Assembly (NCBI GenBank): GCA_003105035.1
Contig: PQAL01000003.1
Coordinates: forward strand, 124,001-188,000
DNA from: Anaerolineales bacterium
Lineage (GTDB): Bacteria > Chloroflexota > Anaerolineae > Anaerolineales > UBA4823
Reading direction: 5' to 3'
Length of the DNA: 64,000 nt
Positions within the stretch are counted from its first letter, which is position 1. Each line of letters starts with the position of its first letter. This document shows positions 45,476 to 52,869 of the stretch, piece by piece. A model generated the notes under the pieces. It did not search any database and was not told the DNA's origin. It worked only from the letters and a program-made list of their open reading frames with translations. A program made the position numbers and the translations under genes.

Positions 45476-46306
45476 TTAAAAAATATTCAATGCATACAGG
45501 ATTGCACCTAATAATACCACGATGGTTAATCCCAGGAGGACTGCCAGGATGGTCCATTGCGCCTTAGTGAACTTGAGCTTCTTCTCCACCGGGGGCAGCG
45601 GTAATTCTGCCGGCAAGGGGAGGTCGGGTAAAGTCAGCGGAGCCTTCTCCTCCTCAACGAATAGATCCTTGCCAAAAAAGTCCTCTCCCTCACCCAGGGG
45701 GATAGCTTTTTCAGGATCCGCCAGGAGCTCCAATGCATCCGTTAGATAATTAATTTCGGTTGGATTAAGGACTTCCTGGCTGTTGAACATGCTGTCAATC
45801 AGACTGTCAACGCCATCCATCAACACCATCCGTATGCCAGGGTTGCTGGTTTCAATATGCACACCCGGGTTGGCAAAAATTAATATTGGTGTGATTGCCG
45901 GGTGGGATTTTCCTAGCTTTTCCAGGATTTCACCCAGCTTCTGGGCATACTCCCTGCTTTGCTTGATCAAATTAGGGCGTCCAGGCCCAAATCGATGGGT
46001 TGTCTTATTTAATTCCCACCACGACTCATCCTTTGCCCTGAAAAAACCCTGCACAGGACTGATATTCAAGACAAACATACCTGCGGGACCAACCAGGATG
46101 GTCGGAAATCTCACACCCCTGGCTTCCAGCTCCAGATGGTGAAGCATGATGAAGCGATTATCCAACCCCCGCATGAAGCGGGCCACCACCGCAGCTTCAG
46201 CCTGTTCGTCAATTTTTCCGCTCTGGAAAAACCCTTTAATTTGACCAACCAGCTTTCCGGTGAAGTCTTTATCGGATGGTTTTTGGGTAGGCTCGATCAG
46301 TTTCAT
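45476..46306 (-). CDS. NERD-domain protein with C-terminal membrane anchor
   Basis: 276 residues. Residues about 30-150 follow the NERD (nuclease-related) pattern: AEAAVVARFM, FIMLHHLELEA, FPTILVGPAGMFVLNI and LIKQSREYAQKLGEIL. Acidic and Pro-rich linker, then a single C-terminal helix (AQWTILAVLLGLTIVVLLGA, about 248-267), so it is tail-anchored with the domain in the cytosol. Role unknown. Overlaps the preceding gene by 4 nt (ATGA). Confidence 0.75.
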   Translation of the reverse strand: MKLIEPTQKPSDKDFTGKLVGQIKGFFQSGKIDEQAEAAVVARFMRGLDNRFIMLHHLELEARGVRFPTILVGPAGMFVLNISPVQGFFRAKDESWWELNKTTHRFGPGRPNLIKQSREYAQKLGEILEKLGKSHPAITPILIFANPGVHIETSNPGIRMVLMDGVDSLIDSMFNSQEVLNPTEINYLTDALELLADPEKAIPLGEGEDFFGKDLFVEEEKAPLTLPDLPLPAELPLPPVEKKLKFTKAQWTILAVLLGLTIVVLLGAILYALNIF

Positions 46307-47112
46307 GGATGCACTCCGTCATATACATTGCCCTTGGTGGATACAGACATGAGGTGCAAGCTGGATGCCAGGTAGTCAGCCATCAGCTGCAGGTTATCCA
46401 TCAAAACACCTTGGTGATAGGCTTCCAGTTGTTCGAGGGCAATATGTGAGAATATCTCCTCCTGCATCCTTTCTTTTGATCCCAAAAGCGCGTAATACGC
46501 AGGCGGAGAGATACCCTGGCGGGATGATAAAACTTCCACCGATTGGATAGCAGCTCCTTCACACAGCTGCGTGCAGACAAAATCCCGCCATTCTTTCAAG
46601 TGTTGATCCTGGATGAATGGCAGCCAGTGGTCGGGGCTCACCCTGGCTAATCCTGTATCCAGGCCGGAAGGTAATCCGGGTTGGATTTGTAGATCCAGGT
46701 AGGCGCGTAGAACGTTATGATAATATAGCCGCTCAGAAAAGGAGCCCCAGGAGCATCGCGGACCGAAGATGGGGAGGAATATATCCTTTACCCAAATCCA
46801 ATCTGCCTGCAAGTGACATAAATAACCTGCCAGGAAGGCTGCATGCGCTTGACTGAGCTGATCACCCTCAGCTATTTGTGGATATTCCTCCAGCATGGAG
46901 TTCCAGGCTGGTTGGTCACCCACCTGAATTGGGAGGCTGAAGAAATGCGTGGCTTCTCGGGCCTGCCCTGAAACCACCTGCACATCCGGAGCAATGCAAC
47001 CGAGCATGAATTCGTGCCGCGAGGAGAGAAGAAATTCCCTGGTGTCGTCAGGCAGACCTGGATGGTTGATCAGGTCTTCTGCCAGTCTCAAATGATAAAA
47101 GGGGGTCGGCAT
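46303..47112 (-). CDS. Zn-dependent phospholipase C-like protein
   Basis: 269 residues. The start MPTPFYHLRLAEDL, then GCIAPDVQ (about 40), REATHFF (about 52-58) and AHAAFLAGYLCHLQADWIW (about 89-107) follow the zinc-dependent phospholipase C / S1-P1 nuclease-like helical fold with His/Asp metal ligands. No signal peptide. Substrate unknown. TATAAT lies 6 nt before the ATG. First gene of the unit 46303-NERD-GT2-rnhB. Confidence 0.75.
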   Translation of the reverse strand: MPTPFYHLRLAEDLINHPGLPDDTREFLLSSRHEFMLGCIAPDVQVVSGQAREATHFFSLPIQVGDQPAWNSMLEEYPQIAEGDQLSQAHAAFLAGYLCHLQADWIWVKDIFLPIFGPRCSWGSFSERLYYHNVLRAYLDLQIQPGLPSGLDTGLARVSPDHWLPFIQDQHLKEWRDFVCTQLCEGAAIQSVEVLSSRQGISPPAYYALLGSKERMQEEIFSHIALEQLEAYHQGVLMDNLQLMADYLASSLHLMSVSTKGNVYDGVHP

Positions 47113-47118
47113 TCAAAA

Positions 47119-47124
47119 ATTATA
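47119..47124 (-). promoter_or_regulatory. -10 box 6 nt before the 47112 start (leaderless-type)
   Basis: TATAAT, TTTTGA, ATG on the minus strand; no Shine-Dalgarno. Confidence 0.5.
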
Positions 47125-47154
47125 CCAGCCTGTTTTGCTATACTTCGTGAGGAA

Positions 47155-47180
47155 CAAAAAAGCGGCTTTCCCAGCCGCTT
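47155..47180 (-). terminator. Intrinsic terminator after the 47212 gene
   Basis: 8-bp stem AAGCGGCT / AGCCGCTT with a 5-nt loop, followed on the minus strand by a run of T. Closes the tRNA-Pro/ORF transcript. Confidence 0.85.
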
Positions 47181-47211
47181 ATCACGTCAAGGTAGAACCT
47201 ACCGTTGCAGG

Positions 47212-47523
47212 TTATAGGACCGGTACACCTGTGAGAGTATCTGTGCTAGCTGAGGTGGTGCCCACAGCAATCACCGCATCGCCGTTTTTCTGAAGAAGTT
47301 CTACCGGTTGACCGGTGGTGAACTTGCCACCGTAATTGAGTATTCGCTGGCCAACCACGAAGCGCTTGCCAGCCTTTAGCTTTTCAATGAAATCTGCACG
47401 ATTGAGCAAAACACGGTCGGTAAATGCGGAATACCGGCGCTCGTACACCCGCACCCAATCCAACTGCCCGTCTGGTGTGTAATGGGCAGCTTCCAGTACA
47501 CCGTCATACTTTTGTTTTGCCAT
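47212..47523 (-). CDS. Small conserved-looking protein directly behind tRNA-Pro
   Basis: 103 residues, basic, no membrane segment: a strand-rich protein (YDGVLEAAHYTPDGQLDWVR, then RRYSAFTDRVLLNRADFIEK). I do not recognise a family. The ATG is only 3 nt after the tRNA-Pro discriminator base, without a Shine-Dalgarno, so tRNA 3' processing would yield an almost leaderless mRNA. It must be transcribed from the tRNA promoter and has its own terminator. Confidence 0.75.
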   Translation of the reverse strand: MAKQKYDGVLEAAHYTPDGQLDWVRVYERRYSAFTDRVLLNRADFIEKLKAGKRFVVGQRILNYGGKFTTGQPVELLQKNGDAVIAVGTTSASTDTLTGVPVL

Positions 47524-47526
47524 AAG

Positions 47527-47600
47527 TCGGGGCGGGCGGACTCGAACCGCCGACCCCCGCGTCCCAAACGCGGTGCGCTACCGAACTGCGCTACACCCCG
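47527..47600 (-). tRNA. tRNA-Pro (anticodon TGG)
   Basis: 74 nt with a complete cloverleaf. Acceptor CGGGGTG pairs with CGCCCCG; anticodon stem CCGCG/CGCGG with loop TTTGGGA (TGG at the centre); T-arm contains GGTTCGAGTCC. Discriminator A; CCA is not encoded. A strong promoter lies immediately upstream. Confidence 0.96.
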
Positions 47601-47609
47601 GCGCGGGTG

Positions 47610-47638
47610 AGTATACTGTATACCGGTATGAAGGTCAA
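47610..47638 (-). promoter_or_regulatory. Promoter of tRNA-Pro and the following gene
   Basis: TTGACC (47633-47638), 17 nt, TATACT (47610-47615). The start site would be about 3 nt before the tRNA. The -35 overlaps the rnhA stop codon. Confidence 0.8.
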
Positions 47639-48075
47639 GTGGATTTGCGCATGGCTTTACGTGCCAGGCTGTCCACCCGCTGGTTGAGCTGGTTACCTGC
47701 ATGCCCCCGCACCCAGTGCCAGGTTATCTCATGCTTGCTCATGATCGCTTCTAGCGCCTGCCACAGGTCGATATTTGCCAGCTGCCCGCTTTTCCGCTTC
47801 CAACCCCGCCTGCGCCAATCCGGCAACCACTCCGTGATGCCCCTACGTAGATACTCCGAATCAGTATAAAGAGTCACTTGGCAGGGCTCCTGGAGGGCCT
47901 GCAAGGCACTTACTGCCGCGGTCAGCTCCATGCGGTTGTTGGTGGTGTGCTTCTCTGAGCCACACAGCTCTCTTTCATACTTCCCAAATTGGAGCAGGGC
48001 CGCCCAACCCCCATGGCCTGGGTTTGGCTCACAGGCACCATCAGTGTAAATCGTCACCCTTGGCATGTCGCCCAT
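47635..48075 (-). CDS. rnhA: Ribonuclease HI
   Basis: About 146 residues from the ATG at 48075, which overlaps the upstream stop (TGATG) and has AGGTG about 5 nt before it; MPRV at 48066 is an alternative. Catalytic residues: Asp in YTDGACEPNPG, Glu in NRMELTAA, Asp in YTDSEYL and the late Asp in QRVDSLA. RNase HI cuts RNA in RNA-DNA hybrids. Coupled to the solute-binding protein gene, an odd partner. Confidence 0.94.
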   Translation of the reverse strand: MGDMPRVTIYTDGACEPNPGHGGWAALLQFGKYERELCGSEKHTTNNRMELTAAVSALQALQEPCQVTLYTDSEYLRRGITEWLPDWRRRGWKRKSGQLANIDLWQALEAIMSKHEITWHWVRGHAGNQLNQRVDSLARKAMRKST

Positions 48076-49643
48076 CAATGCACCTGGCTTTCGATTTCTG
48101 CAGCAAGATTATTCAGCTTCTCCAGTAAGGCAGGGATTTGATCTGCGGTGAAATTCGGGTCGACCAGCTCAGCCATGGCATCACTCAATGACCAGCGCAC
48201 CATATTCCATGAAGCAGCAGATGGCTCGCTGTAGGCATAGGGTAGTAAACGCAGTGCTTGTGCCCATGGTGAATCACTTTGCTGAGTTTCGATTAAGTAA
48301 CTCGCTGCGCTTTGGCGGGTTGGAAGTGTCTGGATGGCCTCCAGCCATTCAATTTGATTGTGTGGGTAAACCAGCCACTTAATCACCAGCCAGGCTGCCA
48401 GTTGTTGGGCAGGAGTAGACCTGGTAATGATGAGCGACGGCCCATATGTGTCCACCACTGGCTGCTCGGACGATGGGAAGGGGATAACCAGCCATTCATC
48501 CGAGTTGCCAGCTTCTCTAAAAGCTTCCTGTTGGGCTGGTATATCGAGCAGGCTTCCGGTAACGAATAATGCTTTGCGCTCGGCAAAGCTGCTTTGGGCG
48601 TCTGACCCGGGATCAAACCAGGCGCACCCGCTTTCCACCATGTCCTTGATGTACTCAAAAGCCTGTTGGGTCTCGGGGGTGTTAAATGAGTAACCAGATC
48701 TGGTCGGAGTGGTGATGTTCCCACCATTAGCGACTATCCAGCCGGCAGCTACGCCGGGTTGGGTCGTGACCAACCATCCACCCTGGCTCGAGTCAGCTTT
48801 TCCTCCCTGCGCAGCTGATGTGGGCATGGCTGCACAGGCCTGCTGTTTAAATTCTGCCGGTGTGCTCGGAGGCTTTGAAAAGCCCAGCTCGTTTGCCCAA
48901 CTCTGGTTGTAGTACATCAAATAACCAGAACGGTAAAATGGGATTCCCAAACGCAGGGTACGGTTGCTGATTGGATCTGTCACAAGATCTTCAACCCAGA
49001 AGGCCGGGTAAAAATCAGCCTGTTCGGCGCTGGTAAAGCCCCACACAGGGTCATCAACATAGGGTGTCAGGTCAGCCACTACCCCGCTTGCGTCCCAATG
49101 CTGCGCCTGGTAACCATAATTAATCAAGATATCCGGTAAAGTCCCCGAGATTACTGCAGTTTCTATTGCTTCATCCATCCTGCCAAAGCCCTCGTAGCCG
49201 ATGACATTAACCGTAGTCCCCCATTTATTCGTCCGGCTATAATCATCCAGGATGGATTGTAATTGGCTCGCCAGGGTACCGCTCCATGGATGCCACAAGC
49301 TCACCTGAACGCCGCGTAAGTCCGCCGATGTCACCCCGAGTGATGAAGGTGTCACTTCATTGGGAGTAGGTGGCACTTCCGGTATCTCGGTGGGTTTGCC
49401 CAGGCTATTGGGTGGACTGTAATTTTCAGTTGGAGCGATCGTGCTCTGCGGTGTAGGGGGTTGGAGATCTGCAATCACCGGTGTATGCTCACCACCCAGG
49501 CCAATTGCCAGCAGAGCTAATATCAATGCCAAACCTAGAGTTATGCCGTAAATTAAGGTAAGATAGCGCTTCAGGGGCTGATTGAGGCCGTAAAAGGGTT
49601 GCACTCGTCTCTCCAGTCTCGTCATTATATCAAAAAGAATCAT
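48075..49643 (-). CDS. Membrane-anchored extracellular solute-binding protein
   Basis: About 522 residues; start at 49643 or at the ATG at 49625 (MTRLERRVQPFYG). One N-terminal helix (LTLIYGITLGLALILALLAI, about 28-47) with no lipobox cysteine, a Pro/Thr-rich spacer, then a family 1 type binding domain (VSLWHPWSGTLASQLQSILD, about 112-131; GIPFYRSGYLMYYNQSWANE). Such proteins deliver sugars to ABC importers, but no permease or ATPase gene is adjacent. It is divergent from the 49665 gene with only about 21 nt between starts. Confidence 0.85.
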   Translation of the reverse strand: MILFDIMTRLERRVQPFYGLNQPLKRYLTLIYGITLGLALILALLAIGLGGEHTPVIADLQPPTPQSTIAPTENYSPPNSLGKPTEIPEVPPTPNEVTPSSLGVTSADLRGVQVSLWHPWSGTLASQLQSILDDYSRTNKWGTTVNVIGYEGFGRMDEAIETAVISGTLPDILINYGYQAQHWDASGVVADLTPYVDDPVWGFTSAEQADFYPAFWVEDLVTDPISNRTLRLGIPFYRSGYLMYYNQSWANELGFSKPPSTPAEFKQQACAAMPTSAAQGGKADSSQGGWLVTTQPGVAAGWIVANGGNITTPTRSGYSFNTPETQQAFEYIKDMVESGCAWFDPGSDAQSSFAERKALFVTGSLLDIPAQQEAFREAGNSDEWLVIPFPSSEQPVVDTYGPSLIITRSTPAQQLAAWLVIKWLVYPHNQIEWLEAIQTLPTRQSAASYLIETQQSDSPWAQALRLLPYAYSEPSAASWNMVRWSLSDAMAELVDPNFTADQIPALLEKLNNLAAEIESQVH

Positions 49644-49664
49644 GAGCTTCTTGGCGTAAACCTG

Positions 49665-50948
49665 ATGAGCGACATTACCTCAAAAATCCTTCCCCTTATT
49701 CACGAAACCCGCCTACCGGGTGTGGACCTCGATTCTGACTTCATCCACCCAGATTACCTGGGCGGCTCGATTTTGAATCTTCCAGCCAGTATCTGCCAGT
49801 TACTTGGGGCTGAGCCACTGGCTGGCGCTGGGCTTTATCCTGATAGGCTGAGCCAACCCTCCGGAAGTCTGCGACGGGTCATCCTGGTGCTGGTGGATGC
49901 CTTATCATTATTCCGCTTGCAGCGTTGGATGTCGGATGGCACAGCCCCAGTGTGGTCGCGCCTGGCCCAGCAGGGCAAGCTCTCGGCCCTCACCTCCATC
50001 GTCCCATCCACCACATCTGCGGCGTTGACCTCCTTATGGACCGCACGAAGCCCGGCCGAACATGGGATTGTTGGGTACGAGCTCTGGCTGAAGGAGTATG
50101 GGATAGTCAGCAACATGATCCAGCACTCACCGATGAGCTTTGGGAATGAATCCGGAAGCCTTTACCGGGCTGGCATGGTACCCGGGTTGTTCTTGAATCT
50201 CCCCACCCTTGGCAGCCATCTGGCCAGGTATGGCATTCACAGCTATGCCCTCCAGCACCGCAGCATCATCCATTCGGGGCTTTCGCAGATGTACTTCAAG
50301 GATGTCAGCCTGCATGGCTTTATTACCCCTGCCGAGTTGTGGGTTAACCTGCGCCATTTGGTAGAGTCGAACTCCAGGTTGCGCCAGTATTTTTGGGTTT
50401 ACACGGGCCAGATAGACCATTTCTCTCACCTTTATCATCCGGATGACGAGCGAACCGAGGCTGAGTTTAGTGATTTCAGCTGGTCGTTTGAGCGGCAATT
50501 CCTGGACCAGCTTTCACCGTCCTCAAGGAGGGGTACGCTCCTGCTTTTGACCGCCGATCACGGTATGCTGCCCACACAAAAGACTTCTCGCTATGACTTG
50601 CGCAATCACCCCGAGCTCACTCGCCTGTTACACATTATGCCTACCGGCGAAAACAGGCTGATGTACCTGTTCATCCGCCCCGGCCAGATTGAGCATGTTC
50701 GTGAGTATATTGAACACACCTGGCCTGGTGAATTTACCTTTCTGGATACAGCACAAGCCATCAGGAATGGCCTGTTTGGACCTGGCACACCCCACCCGCG
50801 TTTGGCTGATCGCCTGGGTGATCTGATTGTCATTGCACGCAAGGATGCCTACCTGTGGTGGGCGGATAAAGAGAACCCGCTCATCGGGCGCCATGGTGGC
50901 TTGTCTGAGGATGAGATGGTGGTACCAATTTTATCTGTCGAGTTATGA
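49665..50948 (+). CDS. Type I phosphodiesterase/nucleotide pyrophosphatase family protein
   Basis: About 427 residues from the ATG at 49665; the frame is open from a TTG at 49599, and neither start has a clear ribosome-binding site. Alkaline-phosphatase superfamily: VILVLVDALS (metal Asp), the nucleophile region VPSTTSAALTSLWT, SPAEHGIVGY, QIDHFSHLYHPDD and TADHGMLPT are all present in order. It would hydrolyse phosphodiester or phosphomonoester bonds; substrate unknown. No signal peptide. Confidence 0.87.
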   Translation: MSDITSKILPLIHETRLPGVDLDSDFIHPDYLGGSILNLPASICQLLGAEPLAGAGLYPDRLSQPSGSLRRVILVLVDALSLFRLQRWMSDGTAPVWSRLAQQGKLSALTSIVPSTTSAALTSLWTARSPAEHGIVGYELWLKEYGIVSNMIQHSPMSFGNESGSLYRAGMVPGLFLNLPTLGSHLARYGIHSYALQHRSIIHSGLSQMYFKDVSLHGFITPAELWVNLRHLVESNSRLRQYFWVYTGQIDHFSHLYHPDDERTEAEFSDFSWSFERQFLDQLSPSSRRGTLLLLTADHGMLPTQKTSRYDLRNHPELTRLLHIMPTGENRLMYLFIRPGQIEHVREYIEHTWPGEFTFLDTAQAIRNGLFGPGTPHPRLADRLGDLIVIARKDAYLWWADKENPLIGRHGGLSEDEMVVPILSVEL

Positions 50949-51022
50949 AGTGCACGCCGTAAAATCCTGGATACCCTTTGTAAACTTTTACCTAATCACT
51001 TGCCTTTCCCACTGAACACAGC

Positions 51023-51028
51023 TAAAAT
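51023..51028 (+). promoter_or_regulatory. -10-like box 9 nt before the 51038 start
   Basis: TAAAAT, 9 nt, ATG; no Shine-Dalgarno. Weaker than the other cases in spacing. Confidence 0.35.
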
Positions 51029-51037
51029 ACCCCGGCT

Positions 51038-51814
51038 ATGACTCCCACACTCGATGGACTGATCGACATTGCACGCCAGGCAGGCGAGATCCTGCGCCAA
51101 AGCTTCGGCAAAAACCTGGATGTTGAATACAAGAGCCTGATCGACCTGGTCAGTGAAGCAGACCGCCAATCAGAGCGGCTGCTACTCAATTACATCCGTC
51201 AGCATTTCCCTGGTGATTCCATCCAGGCAGAGGAGAGTGGTGGGCTGCCCGGCTCATCTGAACGGGTTTGGTACATTGACCCTTTGGATGGTACGGTCAA
51301 CTATTTGCATGGAATACCTATTTATTCAGTTTCGATCGCATATGCTGAAGGTGGAGTTTTACGACAGGGGGTGGTGTATGACCCTGTGCATGATGAATGC
51401 TTCAGCGCCGAGCACGGTAAAGGCGCCTTTTTAAACGGTCACCTAATCCACCCGGCCTCTGCCACCGACCTGGATCATGCCCTGTTGGTTACCGGTTTCT
51501 CGTACGACATACGCGATATCCCGGATAATAACCTGGATAATTTTGCCTACTTCGCTTTGCATTCCCAGGGAGTCAGGCGCCTCGGATCAGCCGCACTGGA
51601 TTTGTGTTATGTGGCTTGCGGTCGTCTGGATGGATTTTGGGAACTGATTCTACAGCCGTGGGACCTGGCTGCCGGTGCACTGATTGCCATTGAAGCTGGT
51701 GCTAAGGTCAGCAATATCGATGGTGGTCCTGACTTCATCTCTCCGCCTCCGTCTGTGATCGCCGCCAATCATCAGCTGCACCCCCTCATACTGGCAGGCG
51801 TACATCAAAAATAG
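51038..51814 (+). CDS. Inositol monophosphatase family protein
   Basis: 258 residues. Metal-binding motifs: EES (about 67-69), WYIDPLDGTVNYLHG (about 81-95) and the C-terminal QPWDLAAGALIAIEAGA (about 207-223). Family members act on inositol phosphate, PAP or fructose-1,6-bisphosphate, all with Mg2+; the exact substrate cannot be told. Converges with surE, 3 nt apart. Confidence 0.9.
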   Translation: MTPTLDGLIDIARQAGEILRQSFGKNLDVEYKSLIDLVSEADRQSERLLLNYIRQHFPGDSIQAEESGGLPGSSERVWYIDPLDGTVNYLHGIPIYSVSIAYAEGGVLRQGVVYDPVHDECFSAEHGKGAFLNGHLIHPASATDLDHALLVTGFSYDIRDIPDNNLDNFAYFALHSQGVRRLGSAALDLCYVACGRLDGFWELILQPWDLAAGALIAIEAGAKVSNIDGGPDFISPPPSVIAANHQLHPLILAGVHQK

Positions 51815-51817
51815 AGC

Positions 51818-52627
51818 TCACCCGGCTCGCAAGAACTGCTCGAAGTCCTTCAGACCAACCCGTGAAGTCAGATCCAGGCTGAGCGGTGTTACCGAGACCA
51901 TTCTTTTTACCCGCAGAGAGTACACATCCGTATCCAGGCCGCTTTCGCTGAGCTCATCGATGCGGGTATAACCCACTGTCTCCGGCTTATCCCATGATTC
52001 ACGCTTGGGTGTAATGGGGACAAAGTAAGCCTGACGAGACAACCTGGTAACTTCCCAGGCAGTCTGCGGTGTGGCATCGCAGGGCACATCCACCTTGATC
52101 AGGTCCACATCCAAGGGCATGTGCTTCTCCAGCAACATACGCCCGAATAGCTGGGTAAAGTAAGCGGCTGTCGAAAAGTCGACTGCGGTTGAATAGGAAA
52201 GGTGATGTTCCTGCTCGGTCTCTAACGAAACAGCCATCGCTGGAATTCCGTTTCCTGCCCCTTCCATGGCTGCCCCCACCGTCCCCGAGACGGTCACCCC
52301 CTGCCCAAGATTCTCCCCATAATTAATCCCCGAAACCACCAGGTCGGGGCGCTCTGGCAGGATTTCGCAGATGGCATGCAGGATTGCCTGGGCTGGTGTA
52401 CCACCTACGCTGTACACCGTCCATAGCTTGCCATTCACCTGCATCTGTTGCGGGGTGATGATCCCGTCGGAGGTGGACGGCAGGCTGCGCCCAGCGCCTG
52501 AGAACTGGTCACGCGGTGCCACCACGTGTACATAGCCCAGCTCTGAAAGTGCTCCAGCGGCTGCCCACAGCCCTGGGGATTTAATGCCATCGTCATTGGT
52601 CAGCAAGATTTGGATTGGTCTTTCCAT
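51818..52627 (-). CDS. surE: 5'-nucleotidase SurE
   Basis: 269 residues from the ATG at 52627 (MERPIQILLTNDDG), preferred over the longer frame, whose first 49 codons lie over the tRNA-Arg gene. GGTGG lies about 6 nt upstream. Acid-phosphatase motifs LTNDDGIKSPGLWA, APRDQFSGAGRSLP and VSGINYGENLG are all present. SurE dephosphorylates nucleoside monophosphates in the cytosol in stationary phase. Confidence 0.95.
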   Translation of the reverse strand: MERPIQILLTNDDGIKSPGLWAAAGALSELGYVHVVAPRDQFSGAGRSLPSTSDGIITPQQMQVNGKLWTVYSVGGTPAQAILHAICEILPERPDLVVSGINYGENLGQGVTVSGTVGAAMEGAGNGIPAMAVSLETEQEHHLSYSTAVDFSTAAYFTQLFGRMLLEKHMPLDVDLIKVDVPCDATPQTAWEVTRLSRQAYFVPITPKRESWDKPETVGYTRIDELSESGLDTDVYSLRVKRMVSVTPLSLDLTSRVGLKDFEQFLRAG

Positions 52628-52645
52628 GATAGCCACCGTAGTGAT

Positions 52646-52672
52646 AAAACAAAAGAGCGGTTTACCCGCTCT
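52646..52672 (-). terminator. Intrinsic terminator of tRNA-Arg
   Basis: 7-bp stem AGAGCGG / CCGCTCT with a 5-nt loop, then TTTTGTTTT on the minus strand. Confidence 0.85.
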
Positions 52673-52676
52673 CAGG

Positions 52677-52750
52677 CGTCCCTGGGGCGATTCGAACGCC
52701 CGACCCTTTGCTCCGCAAGCAAATGCTCTGATCCGCTGAGCTACAGGGAC
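52677..52750 (-). tRNA. tRNA-Arg (anticodon GCG)
   Basis: 74 nt. Acceptor GTCCCTG pairs with CAGGGAC; anticodon stem TTTGC/GCAAA around TTGCGGA, anticodon GCG; T-arm contains GCGTTCGAATCGC. Discriminator G; no encoded CCA. Reads CGC (and CGU only if wobble allows). Confidence 0.95.
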
Positions 52751-52764
52751 GTTTTGCGCAGATG

Positions 52765-52793
52765 ATTTTACCACAAGGCTTTGGAATCTTGAA
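52765..52793 (-). promoter_or_regulatory. Promoter of tRNA-Arg
   Basis: TTCAAG (52788-52793), 17 nt, TAAAAT (52765-52770), start site about 8 nt before the tRNA. Confidence 0.6.
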
Positions 52794-52857
52794 GGATGGC
52801 TTACTAGAGAACATTAATCTAACTTTTACTTCTCTTGATTCTCATTCCATGACATGG

Positions 52858-52863
52858 TAATAT
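52858..52863 (+). promoter_or_regulatory. -10 box 6 nt before the 52870 start (leaderless-type)
   Basis: TAATAT, GACTGC, ATG. A second in-frame ATG lies at 52897 without a good ribosome-binding site. Confidence 0.4.
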
Positions 52864-52869
52864 GACTGC

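Noticed and set aside
51818-52774. SurE starting at 52774 (318 codons)
   Set aside because: The extra N-terminal codons lie across the tRNA-Arg gene and its terminator; MERPIQILLTNDDG at 52627 is the normal SurE start.
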